Below are positions 21,297-31,154 of a stretch of DNA of 64,000 nt, piece by piece. The notes under the pieces were generated by a model. That model worked only from the letters and a program-made list of their open reading frames with translations. It had not been told where the DNA came from and searched no databases. The position numbers and the translations under genes were made by a program. Source of the stretch: Massilia violaceinigra (lineage in GTDB: Bacteria; Pseudomonadota; Gammaproteobacteria; Burkholderiales; Burkholderiaceae_D); assembly GCF_002752675.1 (NCBI RefSeq), contig NZ_CP024608.1, forward strand, positions 6,510,001-6,574,000, written 5' to 3'. Each line of letters starts with the position of its first letter. Position 1 is the first letter of the stretch.

Positions 21297-21986
21297 TCAC
21301 TTCTCCGACAGCATATACCCCACGCTGCGCACGGTCTTGATCAGCTTTTCCGATTCCTTGAGCGCCTTGCGCAGCCTGAGGACATGCACGTCGACCGTGC
21401 GTTCCTCGATCACCACATGGTCGCCCCATACCTTGTCGAGCAACTGGCTGCGCGAGAACACCCGTTCCGGATGCGCGAGCAAAAACTTCAACAGCTTGAA
21501 CTCGGCATGCCCCATGTCGATCTTCTGGCTGTCGATCGACACCGTGCAGCTGACCGGGTCCAGGGTCACCGGCCCGGCGCTCATGACCGCCTGGTCATGC
21601 TCCGGACTCTTGCGGCGCAGCAGCGCCTTGGCGCGCGCCAGCAGCTCGCGCGGCGAAAACGGCTTGGTCACGTAATCGTCGGCGCCATTGTTCAAGCCCG
21701 CGATCTTGTCCTCTTCCATGCTCTTGGCCGTCAGCATGATCACCGGAATATCCTGGAAATTGCGGTCCGAACGCATGCGCGACAGCATCCTCAAGCCCGT
21801 CTGGTCGGGCAGCATCCAATCGAGCAAAATCAGGTGCGGAATGCGCTGCTGCATGAATTCCCACGCGTCGGCCACATTCTGCACCGAACAGACATTCCAG
21901 CCCGCCTCGCGCAGCGAGAACGTGACCAGTTCCACAATCGCCGGCTCGTCTTCTACAATCAATACAGTCGTTTTGTCAGATGCCAT
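21297..21986 (-). CDS. phoB: Phosphate regulon response regulator PhoB
   Basis: PhoB binds Pho boxes and activates phosphate-starvation genes. The 229-residue protein has a receiver domain with the acidic pair near E12-D13, phospho-acceptor D56 in LLDWMLPD, and the conserved Lys in TKPF. A winged-helix OmpR-type DNA-binding domain ends in RTVRSVGYML. It lies five bases after phoU and is part of the pst operon. A clear PhoB site occurs upstream of pstS (26658-26676), giving autoregulation. Confidence 0.97.
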   Translation of the reverse strand: MASDKTTVLIVEDEPAIVELVTFSLREAGWNVCSVQNVADAWEFMQQRIPHLILLDWMLPDQTGLRMLSRMRSDRNFQDIPVIMLTAKSMEEDKIAGLNNGADDYVTKPFSPRELLARAKALLRRKSPEHDQAVMSAGPVTLDPVSCTVSIDSQKIDMGHAEFKLLKFLLAHPERVFSRSQLLDKVWGDHVVIEERTVDVHVLRLRKALKESEKLIKTVRSVGYMLSEK

Positions 21987-21991
21987 TGATA

Positions 21992-22699
21992 TTACGGTAA
22001 GGGGTTGTCAGGGATCGAATGCGCCTGTTTGGAGTGCCGGATATCCTTGCCTTCAACGACGTAGATGACATATTCCGCGATGTTCTTGGCATGGTCGCCA
22101 ATGCGCTCGATGGCCTTGGCCACCCACAAGGTGTCCAGCGCCGACGAAATCGTGCGCGGGTCTTCCATCATGAAGGTAATCAGGTTGCGCATGATCGAGC
22201 GGAATTCATGGTCGATCACCGCATCCTGGGCGATCAGCTGCAAGGCTTGCTTGCCGTCGAGGCGCGCAAAGGCGTCCAGCGCGTCGTGCAGCATGTCGGA
22301 CGTGGCGGTGGCGATCGTGCGCACCATTTCATAATGGTTCACGCCGACGGCGCCGCGCCCGTGCAGATTCTTGGAGGTGCGCGCAATCTTGGCCGCTTCG
22401 TCGCCGATGCGCTCCAGGTCGGTGATGACCTTGATCGTGGCCATGACCGTGCGCAGGTCGTTGGCGGTCGGCTGGCGCCGCACGATCAGGTGGCTGCAGG
22501 CGTCGTCGAGCGCCACTTCCAGCTGGTTGACTTCGTCGTCTTCCGCGATCACGCGGTCGGCGCGCTCCAGGTTGCCGATGCGAAAACAGGTCATCGCGTC
22601 GAGGAACTGGGTCTCGACGATGCCGCCCATCAGCAACACCTTGGAGCGGATGGTTTCAAGTTCGTGGTCGTACTGCTTGGATGAATGCTCGCCTATCAT
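21992..22699 (-). CDS. phoU: Phosphate transport system regulator PhoU
   Basis: PhoU couples the Pst transporter to PhoR and keeps the regulon off when phosphate is sufficient. The 235-residue protein contains two PhoU helical repeats, each with the E/D-rich metal-binding pattern (for example ERIGDEAAKIA and ERIGDHAKNIAEYVIY). GGAGAG precedes the ATG at 22699. It lies between pstB and phoB. Confidence 0.97.
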   Translation of the reverse strand: MIGEHSSKQYDHELETIRSKVLLMGGIVETQFLDAMTCFRIGNLERADRVIAEDDEVNQLEVALDDACSHLIVRRQPTANDLRTVMATIKVITDLERIGDEAAKIARTSKNLHGRGAVGVNHYEMVRTIATATSDMLHDALDAFARLDGKQALQLIAQDAVIDHEFRSIMRNLITFMMEDPRTISSALDTLWVAKAIERIGDHAKNIAEYVIYVVEGKDIRHSKQAHSIPDNPLP

Positions 22700-22730
22700 T
22701 GCTGCTCTCCGTAATTAGAATTGTCGTGGC

Positions 22731-23525
22731 TCAGCCAAAGCGTCCGGTAATGTAATCCTGCGTTTCCTTGCGGGCGGGATTCATGAAAATCTGGTCGGTC
22801 TCGCCGAACTCGACCAGCTCGCCCAGGTACATATAGGCGGTGTAGTCCGAGCAACGCGCGGCTTGCTGCATGTTGTGGGTCACGATGGTGATCGTGTAAT
22901 CTTGCTTGAGTTCGCTGATCAGCTCTTCCACTTTCGCAGTCGAGATCGGGTCCAGCGCCGAGGTCGGCTCGTCGAGCAGCAGCACGTCCGGTTTCACCGC
23001 CACGCCGCGCGCGATGCACAGGCGCTGCTGCTGGCCGCCCGACAGCGACAGGCCGCTCTTGGTCAGCTTGTCCTTCACTTCGCCCCACAGCGCGGCTTTT
23101 TTCAGCGCCCATTCGACGCGCTCATCCATCTCGCCCTTGGACAGGTCTTCGTACAGGCGCACGCCGAAGGCGATGTTGTCGTAGATCGACATCGGAAACG
23201 GGGTCGGCTTCTGGAACACCATGCCGACCTTGGCGCGCAGCATGTTCACATCCTGGCCCGGATCGAGGATGTTCTTGCCGCGGTACATGATCGACCCCTC
23301 GGCGCGCTGGCCGGGGTACAGGTCGTACATGCGGTTCAGGGTGCGCAGCAGGGTCGACTTGCCGCAGCCGGACGGGCCGATGAAGGCCGTGACCTGTTTT
23401 TCGAAAATGTCGAGGCTGACATTGGTCAGGCTTTGCGTTTTGCCGTAAAAGAAGTTCAGGCCGGAAATCTCGATCGTCTTGTTCTTTGGCGTTACAGTAG
23501 GAATCGGTGTAGGCATAGGGCTCAT
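22731..23525 (-). CDS. pstB: Phosphate ABC transporter ATP-binding protein PstB
   Basis: PstB energises high-affinity phosphate import through PstC-PstA. The 264-residue ATPase has Walker [10 protein letters not shown], the signature [14 protein letters not shown], Walker [13 protein letters not shown] and the switch His in [11 protein letters not shown]. The start is placed at ATG 23525; an ATG three codons later is also possible. Both give a normal-length PstB. It follows pstA by 16 bases. Confidence 0.97.
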   Translation of the reverse strand: MSPMPTPIPTVTPKNKTIEISGLNFFYGKTQSLTNVSLDIFEKQVTAFIGPSGCGKSTLLRTLNRMYDLYPGQRAEGSIMYRGKNILDPGQDVNMLRAKVGMVFQKPTPFPMSIYDNIAFGVRLYEDLSKGEMDERVEWALKKAALWGEVKDKLTKSGLSLSGGQQQRLCIARGVAVKPDVLLLDEPTSALDPISTAKVEELISELKQDYTITIVTHNMQQAARCSDYTAYMYLGELVEFGETDQIFMNPARKETQDYITGRFG

Positions 23526-23541
23526 AAGATGGATCGGTCGA

Positions 23542-24402
23542 TTATTTCGTGGTTTTCTGGCTGAACATGGTACGCGACACAATGTTCAATAACAACACGC
23601 TGAAGGTCAGCAGCAGGGCCGCGGCCCAGGCCAGGTTGATCCAGTTGTCGGAGGTGCTCATGGCGAACTGATTGATGACCACCGGCAGGTTGGCGATCGG
23701 CGCGTTCATGTCGGAACTGAAGAACTGGTTGTTCAGGGCCGTGTACAGCAGCGGTGCGGTTTCGCCGGTAATGCGGGCCACCGCCAGCAGCACGCCGGTG
23801 ACCACGCCCGATTTCACAGCGCGCAGGCGCACCGTGGTGGCCACTTTCCAGCGTGGCGCGCCCAGGGCGAAGGCAGCTTCCAGCAAGCTTTGCGGCACCA
23901 GGCGCAGCATGTTGTCGGTGGTGCGCACGACCACCGGAATGGCGATCAGGGATAGCGCAATCGACCCGGCATAGCCCGAATAATGCTTGGAGACGTCGAC
24001 ATACATGGTCCACACAAAAATGCCGAGCACGATCGACGGTGCCGACAGCATGATGTCGGTCACGAAGCGGGTGACCTGGGCGAAGCGGTTCTCTTCGCCG
24101 TATTCGGCCAGGTAGACGCCGGCCAGGATGCCGATCGGGGTGCTGATGAAGGTGGCCAGGCCGACGATCATCAGGCTGCCGACGATGGCGTTGCGCAGAC
24201 CGCCGCCCTCGCTGCCGGGACCGGGCGTGTCCTGGGTGAACAGGCCCAGCGAGAGGCCGGCGAAACCCTTGCTCAGCAAGGTCCACAGGATCCACATCAG
24301 GAAAATCAGGCCGACCGACATGGCCATCACCGACAAGGCGATGCCGATGCGGTGCTTCCAGAGGCGCTTGCGGTAGACGGGATTGAGAATGGTCTGGCTC
24401 AT
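23542..24402 (-). CDS. pstA: Phosphate ABC transporter permease PstA
   Basis: This inner-membrane permease forms the phosphate channel with PstC. The 286-residue protein has six predicted membrane segments and the EAA-like loop ([17 protein letters not shown]) that contacts PstB. Its ATG overlaps the pstC stop (ATGA), so the two permeases are translationally coupled. Confidence 0.96.
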   Translation of the reverse strand: MSQTILNPVYRKRLWKHRIGIALSVMAMSVGLIFLMWILWTLLSKGFAGLSLGLFTQDTPGPGSEGGGLRNAIVGSLMIVGLATFISTPIGILAGVYLAEYGEENRFAQVTRFVTDIMLSAPSIVLGIFVWTMYVDVSKHYSGYAGSIALSLIAIPVVVRTTDNMLRLVPQSLLEAAFALGAPRWKVATTVRLRAVKSGVVTGVLLAVARITGETAPLLYTALNNQFFSSDMNAPIANLPVVINQFAMSTSDNWINLAWAAALLLTFSVLLLNIVSRTMFSQKTTK

Positions 24403-25412
24403 TTGACGCCTTCCTTGCGCGACATTCCGGCCAGCATCAGCTTGGCGGCGGACAGGACAATGAATGTAATGATGAACAGGATCAGGGCCAGCGCCAGCAG
24501 CGACGACACGTGCAGCGCCGACTGGGCTTCGGCAAACTCGTTGGCCAGGGTCGAGGAGATGCTGTTACCGGCCGAGAAGATCGACCACGACAGTTTGTTG
24601 GCGTTACCGATCACGAAGGTCACCGCCATGGTTTCGCCGAGCGCGCGGCCCAGGCCCAGCATGACGCCACCGACCACGCCGGTCTTGGTGTACGGCAGCA
24701 CGATCTTGCGCACGACTTCCCATTTGGTGCAGCCCAGTCCGTATGCCGATTCTTTCAGCACGGCCGGGACGATCTCGAACACGTCGCGAATGACGGAGGC
24801 GATGAAGGGAATGATCATGATCGACAGCACCAGGCCGGCGGTCAGGATGCCGATACCCATCATCGGGCCGGTGAACAGATGGCCGATGATCGGCAAGTGG
24901 CCGAGGGTGTTTTTCAACAGCGGCTGCACGTATTCGGCGAACAGTGGCGCAAACACGACCATGCCCCACATGCCGTAAATAATCGAGGGAATGCCCGCCA
25001 GCAGTTCGACGGCGGTACCCAGCGGGCGACGCAGCCAGACCGGGCAGATTTCAGTAAGGAACAGTGCAATGCCGAAGCTGACCGGAAACGCGATCAGCAG
25101 GGCGATAATCGAGGTGGCGAGGGTGCCGACGATGGCGATCATGGCGCCGTATTTGTCGTTGCCCTGGTCCCATTCGACGCTGGTGATGAAGCCGATGCCG
25201 AATTCCCTGAAGGCGGGCGCGGCGCCGACCACCAGCGAACCGATGATTCCGATCAGCACGATCAGGACCGATGCCGCGAACAGCAGGGTCACTTTGTGGA
25301 AGAAAAAATCCTGGATGCGCTGCTTGCGCATCGTTGAAAGCATGGCGACCTGCTCACGGTCAGGCGCCGCTGGTTTGCTCATGTCCATTGCGATAGTTGG
25401 GTTTGCGCTCAT
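24399..25412 (-). CDS. pstC: Phosphate ABC transporter permease PstC
   Basis: This is the second phosphate permease, 337 residues. It has a cytoplasmic N-terminal tail of about 40 residues, six membrane segments and the coupling loop [17 protein letters not shown]. It is separated from pstS by about 150 bases that hold a stable stem-loop. That arrangement is usual for making much more binding protein than permease. Confidence 0.96.
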   Translation of the reverse strand: MSANPTIAMDMSKPAAPDREQVAMLSTMRKQRIQDFFFHKVTLLFAASVLIVLIGIIGSLVVGAAPAFREFGIGFITSVEWDQGNDKYGAMIAIVGTLATSIIALLIAFPVSFGIALFLTEICPVWLRRPLGTAVELLAGIPSIIYGMWGMVVFAPLFAEYVQPLLKNTLGHLPIIGHLFTGPMMGIGILTAGLVLSIMIIPFIASVIRDVFEIVPAVLKESAYGLGCTKWEVVRKIVLPYTKTGVVGGVMLGLGRALGETMAVTFVIGNANKLSWSIFSAGNSISSTLANEFAEAQSALHVSSLLALALILFIITFIVLSAAKLMLAGMSRKEGVK

Positions 25413-25472
25413 TGATTGACTTCGCTAGGTGTCCACATGGAGGTAGTTTCAAGGTGTTACTTTAATGCTGAC

Positions 25473-25502
25473 CGGCAGGCATGCCCCATGGCTTGCCTGC
25501 CG
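25473..25502 (-). promoter_or_regulatory. Stem-loop between pstS and pstC
   Basis: A 9-bp stem (CGGCAGGCA / TGCCTGCCG) with a 12-base loop lies in the pstS-pstC gap and lacks a T run. It probably protects the pstS mRNA 3' end and partly attenuates the downstream genes, which fits the usual excess of PstS. Confidence 0.5.
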
Positions 25503-25559
25503 TAACTTCGTTGCACGACTACGCATGCGGGGCGGGCACCAGACCCACCCCCTGCCGTC

Positions 25560-26603
25560 TTACCAGATCGACTTGCCGGAAGCGTCTTTCAGATTGGCTT
25601 TCCAGGAGTCGCTCACCAGCTTGGTGACCGTGTCCGGCAGCGGCACGTAGTCCAGTTCGACAGCCGACGCATTGCCATTCTTGAACGACCAGTCGAAGAA
25701 CTTCAGCACTTCCTTGCCCTTGGCGGCATCGGCCTGGCTCTTGTGCATCAGGATGTACGACACGCCGGTGATCGGCCAGCTGTTCTTGCCAGCCTGGTCG
25801 GTCAGGACGATGCCGAAGCCTGGCGCCTTGGCCCAGTCGGCGGAAGCGGCGGCTGCCTTGAAGTTCTCGTCGTCCGGCTGCAGGAAGGTGCCTTCCTTGT
25901 TCTTGAGCTGGGTGTGAGCGATCTTGTTCTTCTTGGCGAACGCCCATTCCACGTAACCGATCGAGTGCTTGACGCGCTGCACGGTCGAGGCCACGCCTTC
26001 GTTGCCCTTGCCGCCCACGCCGGTTGCCCATTTCACGGCTGCATCGGCGCCGATCTTGGTCTTGAATTCCGGCGACACTTTCGACAGGTAATCGGTGAAC
26101 AGGAAGGTGGTGCCGGAGCCGTCGGCGCGGTGCACCACGGTGATTTCTTCGGCCGGCAGCTTGACACCAGGGTTCAGGGCGGCGATTTCAGGCGCGTTCC
26201 ACTTGGTGATCTTGCCCAGGTAGATGTCGGCGATGACCGGGCCGGTCAGTTTCAGTACGCCTGGAGCGACGCCGTCGATGTTGACCACGGTAACCACGCC
26301 GCCCATGATGGCCGGGAACTGCATCAGGCCCGCGGTGTTGAGCTCTTCCAGGCCGAGCGGCTTGTCGGAAGCGCCGAAGTCGACGGTTTTCGCCTTGATC
26401 TGTTTGATGCCCGCGCCCGAACCGACGGACTGATAGTTCAGGCCGTTGCCGGTGGCCTTCTTGTACGACTCAGCCCATTTTGCATACACTGGGTAAGGAA
26501 ACGTCGCACCCGCGCCGGTCATGTCAACCGCCAGGGCGGAGGTCGATGCCGCCAGTGCGCCGATGCCTACGATGATGGAAGCCAACAATTGTTTCATTCG
26601 CAT
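25560..26603 (-). CDS. pstS: Phosphate-binding periplasmic protein PstS
   Basis: PstS captures phosphate in the periplasm and delivers it to PstCA. The 347-residue protein has a signal peptide ending near residue 25 (TSALAVDMTGAG). Typical family motifs are GAGATFPYPVYAKW, SVGSGAGIKQI, DFGASDKPL and the RADGSGTTFLFTDYL phosphate-binding segment. AAGGA lies six bases before the ATG at 26603. It is the first gene of pstSCAB-phoU-phoB-phoR and has a Pho box upstream. Confidence 0.97.
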   Translation of the reverse strand: MRMKQLLASIIVGIGALAASTSALAVDMTGAGATFPYPVYAKWAESYKKATGNGLNYQSVGSGAGIKQIKAKTVDFGASDKPLGLEELNTAGLMQFPAIMGGVVTVVNIDGVAPGVLKLTGPVIADIYLGKITKWNAPEIAALNPGVKLPAEEITVVHRADGSGTTFLFTDYLSKVSPEFKTKIGADAAVKWATGVGGKGNEGVASTVQRVKHSIGYVEWAFAKKNKIAHTQLKNKEGTFLQPDDENFKAAAASADWAKAPGFGIVLTDQAGKNSWPITGVSYILMHKSQADAAKGKEVLKFFDWSFKNGNASAVELDYVPLPDTVTKLVSDSWKANLKDASGKSIW

Positions 26604-26657
26604 ATCAAGTCCTTGTGGGTTATACAACGTGGAATGCTGCGCAGTCTAACGCGCAAA

Positions 26658-26676
26658 TATGACACGTTTATGACAT
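26658..26676 (-). promoter_or_regulatory. Pho box (PhoB binding site) upstream of pstS
   Basis: On the minus strand two TGTCATA direct repeats lie 11 bases apart with the AT-rich AACG spacer between them. This matches the PhoB consensus of two CTGTCAT-type half-sites per 22 bases. It lies about 55 bases upstream of the pstS start, where PhoB-dependent promoters are expected. Confidence 0.85.
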
Positions 26677-26834
26677 GACTGAAATCCTGTAAGAATCCTT
26701 TTTCTGGCTGCATGATACGCTTCGCATGCCGATTCGCCATGTCACACAATTCGGGGCGTGTGTCACCGACGTGTAATATTTCTTTATTACACTGGCTGCG
26801 TTTACTATTATCTATCTGACTAGTTAAAGACATA

Positions 26835-28937
26835 ATGAAAACTGCATCGACGTCGGACCCGGCGCGCGCCAACATCTTCCTCGACCGCGAGCTGTCACAA
26901 TTGACGTTCAACCGCCGCGTGCTGGCCCAGGCCGAGGATCCTTCGCTGCCTCTGCTGGAACGGCTGCGCTACCTGTGCATCGTCAGTAACAACCTGGACG
27001 AGTTTTTCGAAGTGCGCGTGGCCAGCCTGCTGGCCCAGGGCAACCTGGCGGAAAATCCCGCGCTGGCGGCCAACCTGGCCCGCATCAGTAATGAATGTCA
27101 CAATCTGGTCAAGGACCAGTACGCCGTTCTCAACACCGACGTGCTGCCCGAACTGCAGAAAAACGGTGTGCACCTGGTGCGCCACACCGACCGCAACGAC
27201 GCGCAGCGGGCCTGGGTCAAGGAATATTTCGAGCGCGAAGTGCGTCCCCTGCTCACTCCGATCGGGCTCGACCCGGCCCACCCGTTTCCGCAAGTGGTCA
27301 ACAAGAGTCTCAATTTCATCATTTCGCTGACCGGCAAGGATGCCTTCGGGCGCGGCACCGGGATTGCCATCGTCAAGGCGCCGCGGGTGCTGCCGCGCGT
27401 GATCCGCCTGCCGGACCACCTGTCGACCAACGGCGGCATTTCGTTCTGCCTGCTCTCGTCCATCATTCACTCGCACATCGAAGACCTGTTCACGGGGCGC
27501 GAAGTGATCGCCTATTCCCAATTCCGGGTCACGCGCGACAGCGACCTGTGGGTCGACGAGGAAGAGGTCAAGAACCTGCGCCAGGCGCTCAAGGGCGAGC
27601 TGCAGGGACGCCAGTTCGGCACGTCGGTGCGGCTGGAAGTGGCCAAGAACTGCGCGCCGGAACTGGCCGATTTCCTGCTCGAACAGTTCGGGCTCGACAA
27701 GAGCCGCCTGTACGCGGTGGACGGCCCGGTCAATCTGGTGCGCCTGGCCGAACTGATCGACCATGTGAAGAAGCCGGGCCTGCGCTTCGAGCCTTTTGTC
27801 CCCGGCATGCCGCAAAAGGTCGCGCATCACGACATCTTCGAGCAGCTCAAGAAGCACGACATTTTGCTGCACCACCCTTTCCAGTCGTTCCAGACCGTGG
27901 TCGACTTCATCCAGGTGGCCGCGCACGACCCGTCGGTGGTGGCGATCAAGCAGACCATTTACCGTACCGGCATGCACTCGGACCTGATGGAAGCGCTGAT
28001 GGCCGCCGCCCGCGCCGGCAAGGAAGTGACGGTGATCCTGGAACTGATGGCGCGCTTCGACGAGGAAGCGAACATCAACTGGGCCGACAAGCTCGAGCAG
28101 GCCGGCGCCCAGGTGGTGTACGGCGTGGTCGGCCTGAAAACCCACGCCAAGGTCGCGCTGGTGATCCGGCGCGAGGAAGCCGATGCCGACGGCAACCCGG
28201 GCGGCTTGCGGTTCTATGCCCACCTCGGCACCGGCAACTACCATCTGACCACCACCCGCCTGTACACCGACTTCGGGCTCTTGACCGCACACCCGGAAAT
28301 GGCGCAGGAAGTGAACGAAGTATTCATTCATCTGACCAGCCTGACCAAGCCGCACAAGCTGACCCATCTGTGGCTGGCGCCGTTCGCGCTGCAGAGCGAG
28401 ATCATCAAGGCGATCCGCAATGAAGCCAAGATCGCCCGTGCGGGCCGGCCGGGGCGCATCATCGTCAAGATCAACGCGCTGGTGGACGAATCGGTGATCC
28501 GCGCGCTGTACGCGGCTTCGCACGACGGCGTGAAGATCGACCTGATCGTGCGCGGTGCGTGTACGCTGAAACCGGGCGTGCCGGGGCTGTCGGAAAACAT
28601 CAAGGTACGCTCGATCATCGGCCGCTTTCTGGAGCACAGCCGGATTTACTACTTCCGCAACGACCTGGCGCACGATGTGTACCTGGCCAGCGCCGACTGG
28701 ATGAGCCGCAACCTGTTCCGCCGCATCGAAGTCGCCTTCCCTATCCTGGACAAGGCGCTCAAGCGGCGGGTGATTACCGAGGGTTTGAACCCTTACCTGA
28801 AGGATAACTCGAATGCATGGGAGCTCGATCCGAGCGGGCATTACCAGCGCCGCCGGGTGCGCGGCAAGCAGGTTGAATTTTCGGCGCAGCATCATCTCAT
28901 GCAACTTTTGGGCCGGCCATCGGTCGATAGCGAGTAA
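26835..28937 (+). CDS. ppk: Polyphosphate kinase 1
   Basis: PPK1 reversibly makes polyphosphate from the gamma phosphate of ATP. The 700-residue protein has the N-terminal FLDRELSQLTFNRRVL and the SNNLDEFFEVR helical region. Two phospholipase-D-like catalytic domains include GLKTHAKVALV (the autophosphorylated His) and RFYAHLGTGNYH. It is divergent from pstS, sharing a 231-base regulatory region with Pho-type sequences, which fits PhoB control. It is followed by sixA after 12 bases. Confidence 0.97.
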   Translation: MKTASTSDPARANIFLDRELSQLTFNRRVLAQAEDPSLPLLERLRYLCIVSNNLDEFFEVRVASLLAQGNLAENPALAANLARISNECHNLVKDQYAVLNTDVLPELQKNGVHLVRHTDRNDAQRAWVKEYFEREVRPLLTPIGLDPAHPFPQVVNKSLNFIISLTGKDAFGRGTGIAIVKAPRVLPRVIRLPDHLSTNGGISFCLLSSIIHSHIEDLFTGREVIAYSQFRVTRDSDLWVDEEEVKNLRQALKGELQGRQFGTSVRLEVAKNCAPELADFLLEQFGLDKSRLYAVDGPVNLVRLAELIDHVKKPGLRFEPFVPGMPQKVAHHDIFEQLKKHDILLHHPFQSFQTVVDFIQVAAHDPSVVAIKQTIYRTGMHSDLMEALMAAARAGKEVTVILELMARFDEEANINWADKLEQAGAQVVYGVVGLKTHAKVALVIRREEADADGNPGGLRFYAHLGTGNYHLTTTRLYTDFGLLTAHPEMAQEVNEVFIHLTSLTKPHKLTHLWLAPFALQSEIIKAIRNEAKIARAGRPGRIIVKINALVDESVIRALYAASHDGVKIDLIVRGACTLKPGVPGLSENIKVRSIIGRFLEHSRIYYFRNDLAHDVYLASADWMSRNLFRRIEVAFPILDKALKRRVITEGLNPYLKDNSNAWELDPSGHYQRRRVRGKQVEFSAQHHLMQLLGRPSVDSE

Positions 28938-28949
28938 GGAGACGACAGC

Positions 28950-29417
28950 ATGGATCTGATCTTATGGCGGCATGCGGAGGCGCACGACGCCGAACCGGGC
29001 CAGGACGACATGGAACGCGCGCTCACGCCCAAGGGCCAGAAGCAGGCGCGGCGCATGGCCGACTGGCTGACCTCGCAGCTGCCCGACAGCTGCCGCATCC
29101 TGGTCAGCCCGGCGCTGCGCACCTTGCAGACGGTGGAGCCGCTCAAGCGCAAGTTCAAGATCGTGCACGATCTGGCGCCGGGCGCCGATCCGGAAGATGT
29201 GCTGATGGCGGCCAACTGGCCCAACGGGCGCGAGCCGGTGCTGGTGGTCGGGCATCAGCCGACCTTGGGTCAGGTGGCGGCCTTGCTGCTGTCGGGCCAG
29301 CCGCAGGATTGGCAGATCAAGAAGGCCAATGCGTGGTGGCTGGTGCAGCGCGAGGCGCTCGATCCCTACAGTCTGTACTTGAAAGGCGTGATGGCGCCCG
29401 ACCTGATTGTTAAATAA
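28950..29417 (+). CDS. sixA: Phosphohistidine phosphatase SixA
   Basis: SixA is a small histidine-phosphatase-family enzyme (155 residues) that removes phosphate from His-phosphorylated proteins such as HPt domains or PtsN/NPr. The RHAEAH motif at residues 7-12 holds the catalytic Arg-His. A second conserved His is in VVGHQPTLGQV. It is 12 bases after ppk, a common pairing in Betaproteobacteria. Confidence 0.94.
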   Translation: MDLILWRHAEAHDAEPGQDDMERALTPKGQKQARRMADWLTSQLPDSCRILVSPALRTLQTVEPLKRKFKIVHDLAPGADPEDVLMAANWPNGREPVLVVGHQPTLGQVAALLLSGQPQDWQIKKANAWWLVQREALDPYSLYLKGVMAPDLIVK

Positions 29418-29500
29418 GTGCAGCGCAAGCTTGAATTGCGACATCGATCTGCTAAAGTTTAGGAGTATCAACTAAGGGAGAAATCGCTCAACGGCGGTTC

Positions 29501-29623
29501 ATGATCATGTTCAGCATGCTCGTCATGGCCATTTTTGGAGGGATGGTTGGGTTGGTGCTGTATGAGCTGGTGGAAGAGGTTCACGGCAGCGCGCTCGACC
29601 TGCGCGATCGCTATCACGAATAG
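29501..29623 (+). CDS. Possible small membrane protein (40 residues)
   Basis: A short reading frame encodes a single hydrophobic segment (MLVMAIFGGMVGLVLYELV) followed by a charged tail ending in DLRDRYHE. The nearest ribosome-site-like sequence (AAGGGAG) lies about 20 bases upstream, farther than usual, so translation is uncertain. A hairpin with a T tract follows at 29648-29684. No homologue is recognised. Confidence 0.35.
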   Translation: MIMFSMLVMAIFGGMVGLVLYELVEEVHGSALDLRDRYHE

Positions 29624-29647
29624 CAAAGGGCCTGATAAGGGCCGATG

Positions 29648-29684
29648 AAAAAGCGGCGAGGCCTTTTGGGCGCTTGCCGCTTTT
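29648..29684 (+). terminator. Terminator-like hairpin downstream of sixA
   Basis: Complementary arms AAAAGCGGC and GCCGCTTTT enclose about 18 bases with a second short GCC/GGC pairing. The 3' arm itself ends in TTTT, as in many intrinsic terminators. Confidence 0.55.
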
Positions 29685-29747
29685 GCATTTGTGCGGGAGT
29701 GCCGCTACACTTTTCCGACGTCTCACTTCGACGTTGCCCCCCTACCA

Positions 29748-29839
29748 CCGTCGCCCCCGCGCAGGCGGGGGACCAAGTTTGTATGCTCAGCCGCGGACTA
29801 CTGAACGAACTTGGACTCCCGCCTGCGCGGGAGCGACGG
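29748..29839. repeat. Intergenic inverted repeat, copy 3 of the GCGCAGGCGGG family
   Basis: Two arms of about 32 bases, each with the core CCCGCGCAGGCGGG, face each other around a spacer of about 28 bases. The arms differ at a few positions, and the outer CCGTCG/CGACGG ends match the repeat at 8283. It lies between sixA and the convergent potF gene. Confidence 0.85.
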
Positions 29840-29848
29840 ATGGGTTGA

Positions 29849-30988
29849 TTACCGTCCCGTCTTGAACTTCGTGAACGTCCTGGTCATCACCCTGCGGATA
29901 TCCTGCGGCACCGCTTCCGGCGCGATCATCTTTTTCAGATCCTCATCCGACAGGAACACGCTCTTGTTCTCCGCAATATCCTTGCGCACGAACTTGATGC
30001 TGGCCTTATTCGGATTCGCGAAAAACACCTTGTTGGTCAGCCCGGCCTGCACTTCGGGACGCAGGATATAGTTAATCCACAGATGCGCATTGTTCGGATG
30101 CGGCGCATCGGCCGGAATGGCCATGGTATCGAACACCAGCGGCGCGCCGTTCTTCGGTACCAGCGCCTCGATCTTGACGCCCTTCTTCGCATCGATGGCG
30201 CGCTGGCGGGCGATATTGATATCCCCTGCCCAGCCGAATGCCACGCAAATGGCGCCATTGGCCATGTCGTTGATATACCCGGAAGAACTGAACAAGGTCA
30301 CGCTCGGGCGCACCGCCTGCAGCATCTTGCCCGCTTCGGCATAATCGGCCGCATTCTTCGAATACGCCGGCTTGCCCATGTAATGCAGCGCCGCCGGAAA
30401 CACCTCGGACGGCGAATCGAGGAACGACACGCCGCACGATTTCAGCTTGGACGTGTACACGGGATTGAAAATGAGCTCCCACACATTGGCCGGCAGCGGA
30501 GTCGTGCCCAGCGCGGCCTTGACCTTGTCGACATTGATGCCGACCGTCGTGTACCCCCACATCCAGTCCACCAGATGCTCGTTGTTCGGGTCCAGCGTGG
30601 CCAGCTTGGCCTGGATGCCCGGGTCGAGGTTAACCAGGTTCGGCAGCTTAGACTTGTCGAGTTTGCGCAGCAGCTTGCCGTCGATCTGCTGGCGTGCCCA
30701 CGGCGCCGTCGGCACCACGATGTCATACCCCGATTTCCCGGCCACCAGCTTGGCGTTCAACACTTCGTTACTGTCGAAAACGTCGTAACGGACCGTGATG
30801 CCGGTTTCCTTGGTGAAGTTCTTGATCGTGTCGTCGCCGATGTAATCGGACCAGTTATACACGTTCAGGACCTTTTCCTCCGGCGCCTGGGCCTGGGCTG
30901 GAGAGCCCGACCAGATCACCGCGGCCAGGGCGGCAAGACCGAGCCCGAGCCGACGTTGTGCGTGCGTATGCCGATTGACTGCCACCAT
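29849..30988 (-). CDS. potF: Putrescine-type periplasmic polyamine-binding protein (PotF-like)
   Basis: This extracellular solute-binding protein is the periplasmic receptor of a polyamine ABC transporter. The 379-residue protein has a signal peptide ending near residue 34 (GSPAQAQA). Typical PotD/PotF features are VLNVYNWSDYIGDDTI, KAGYD-like GKSGYDIVVPT and the MWGYTTVGIN hinge. GGAGG lies seven bases before the ATG at 30988; a longer in-frame version would lose the signal peptide. No permease or ATPase genes are adjacent. It is divergent from the FCD regulator at 31155. Confidence 0.9.
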   Translation of the reverse strand: MVAVNRHTHAQRRLGLGLAALAAVIWSGSPAQAQAPEEKVLNVYNWSDYIGDDTIKNFTKETGITVRYDVFDSNEVLNAKLVAGKSGYDIVVPTAPWARQQIDGKLLRKLDKSKLPNLVNLDPGIQAKLATLDPNNEHLVDWMWGYTTVGINVDKVKAALGTTPLPANVWELIFNPVYTSKLKSCGVSFLDSPSEVFPAALHYMGKPAYSKNAADYAEAGKMLQAVRPSVTLFSSSGYINDMANGAICVAFGWAGDINIARQRAIDAKKGVKIEALVPKNGAPLVFDTMAIPADAPHPNNAHLWINYILRPEVQAGLTNKVFFANPNKASIKFVRKDIAENKSVFLSDEDLKKMIAPEAVPQDIRRVMTRTFTKFKTGR

Positions 30989-31154
30989 TGATGCCTCCGT
31001 AAGTAGATGAAAGCCCCGCATATCGGGGCGCGCTGCCAGAATGATCGGGCATTGCGGCCCCGTTGGCAAGCGCCGCCGCGCATGCCGAACTAGCCCACAT
31101 CGCCCCTCTTGCGGTATCCTTTCCGCTTCTCCCCTTCCCGGACAGTTCCCGACG

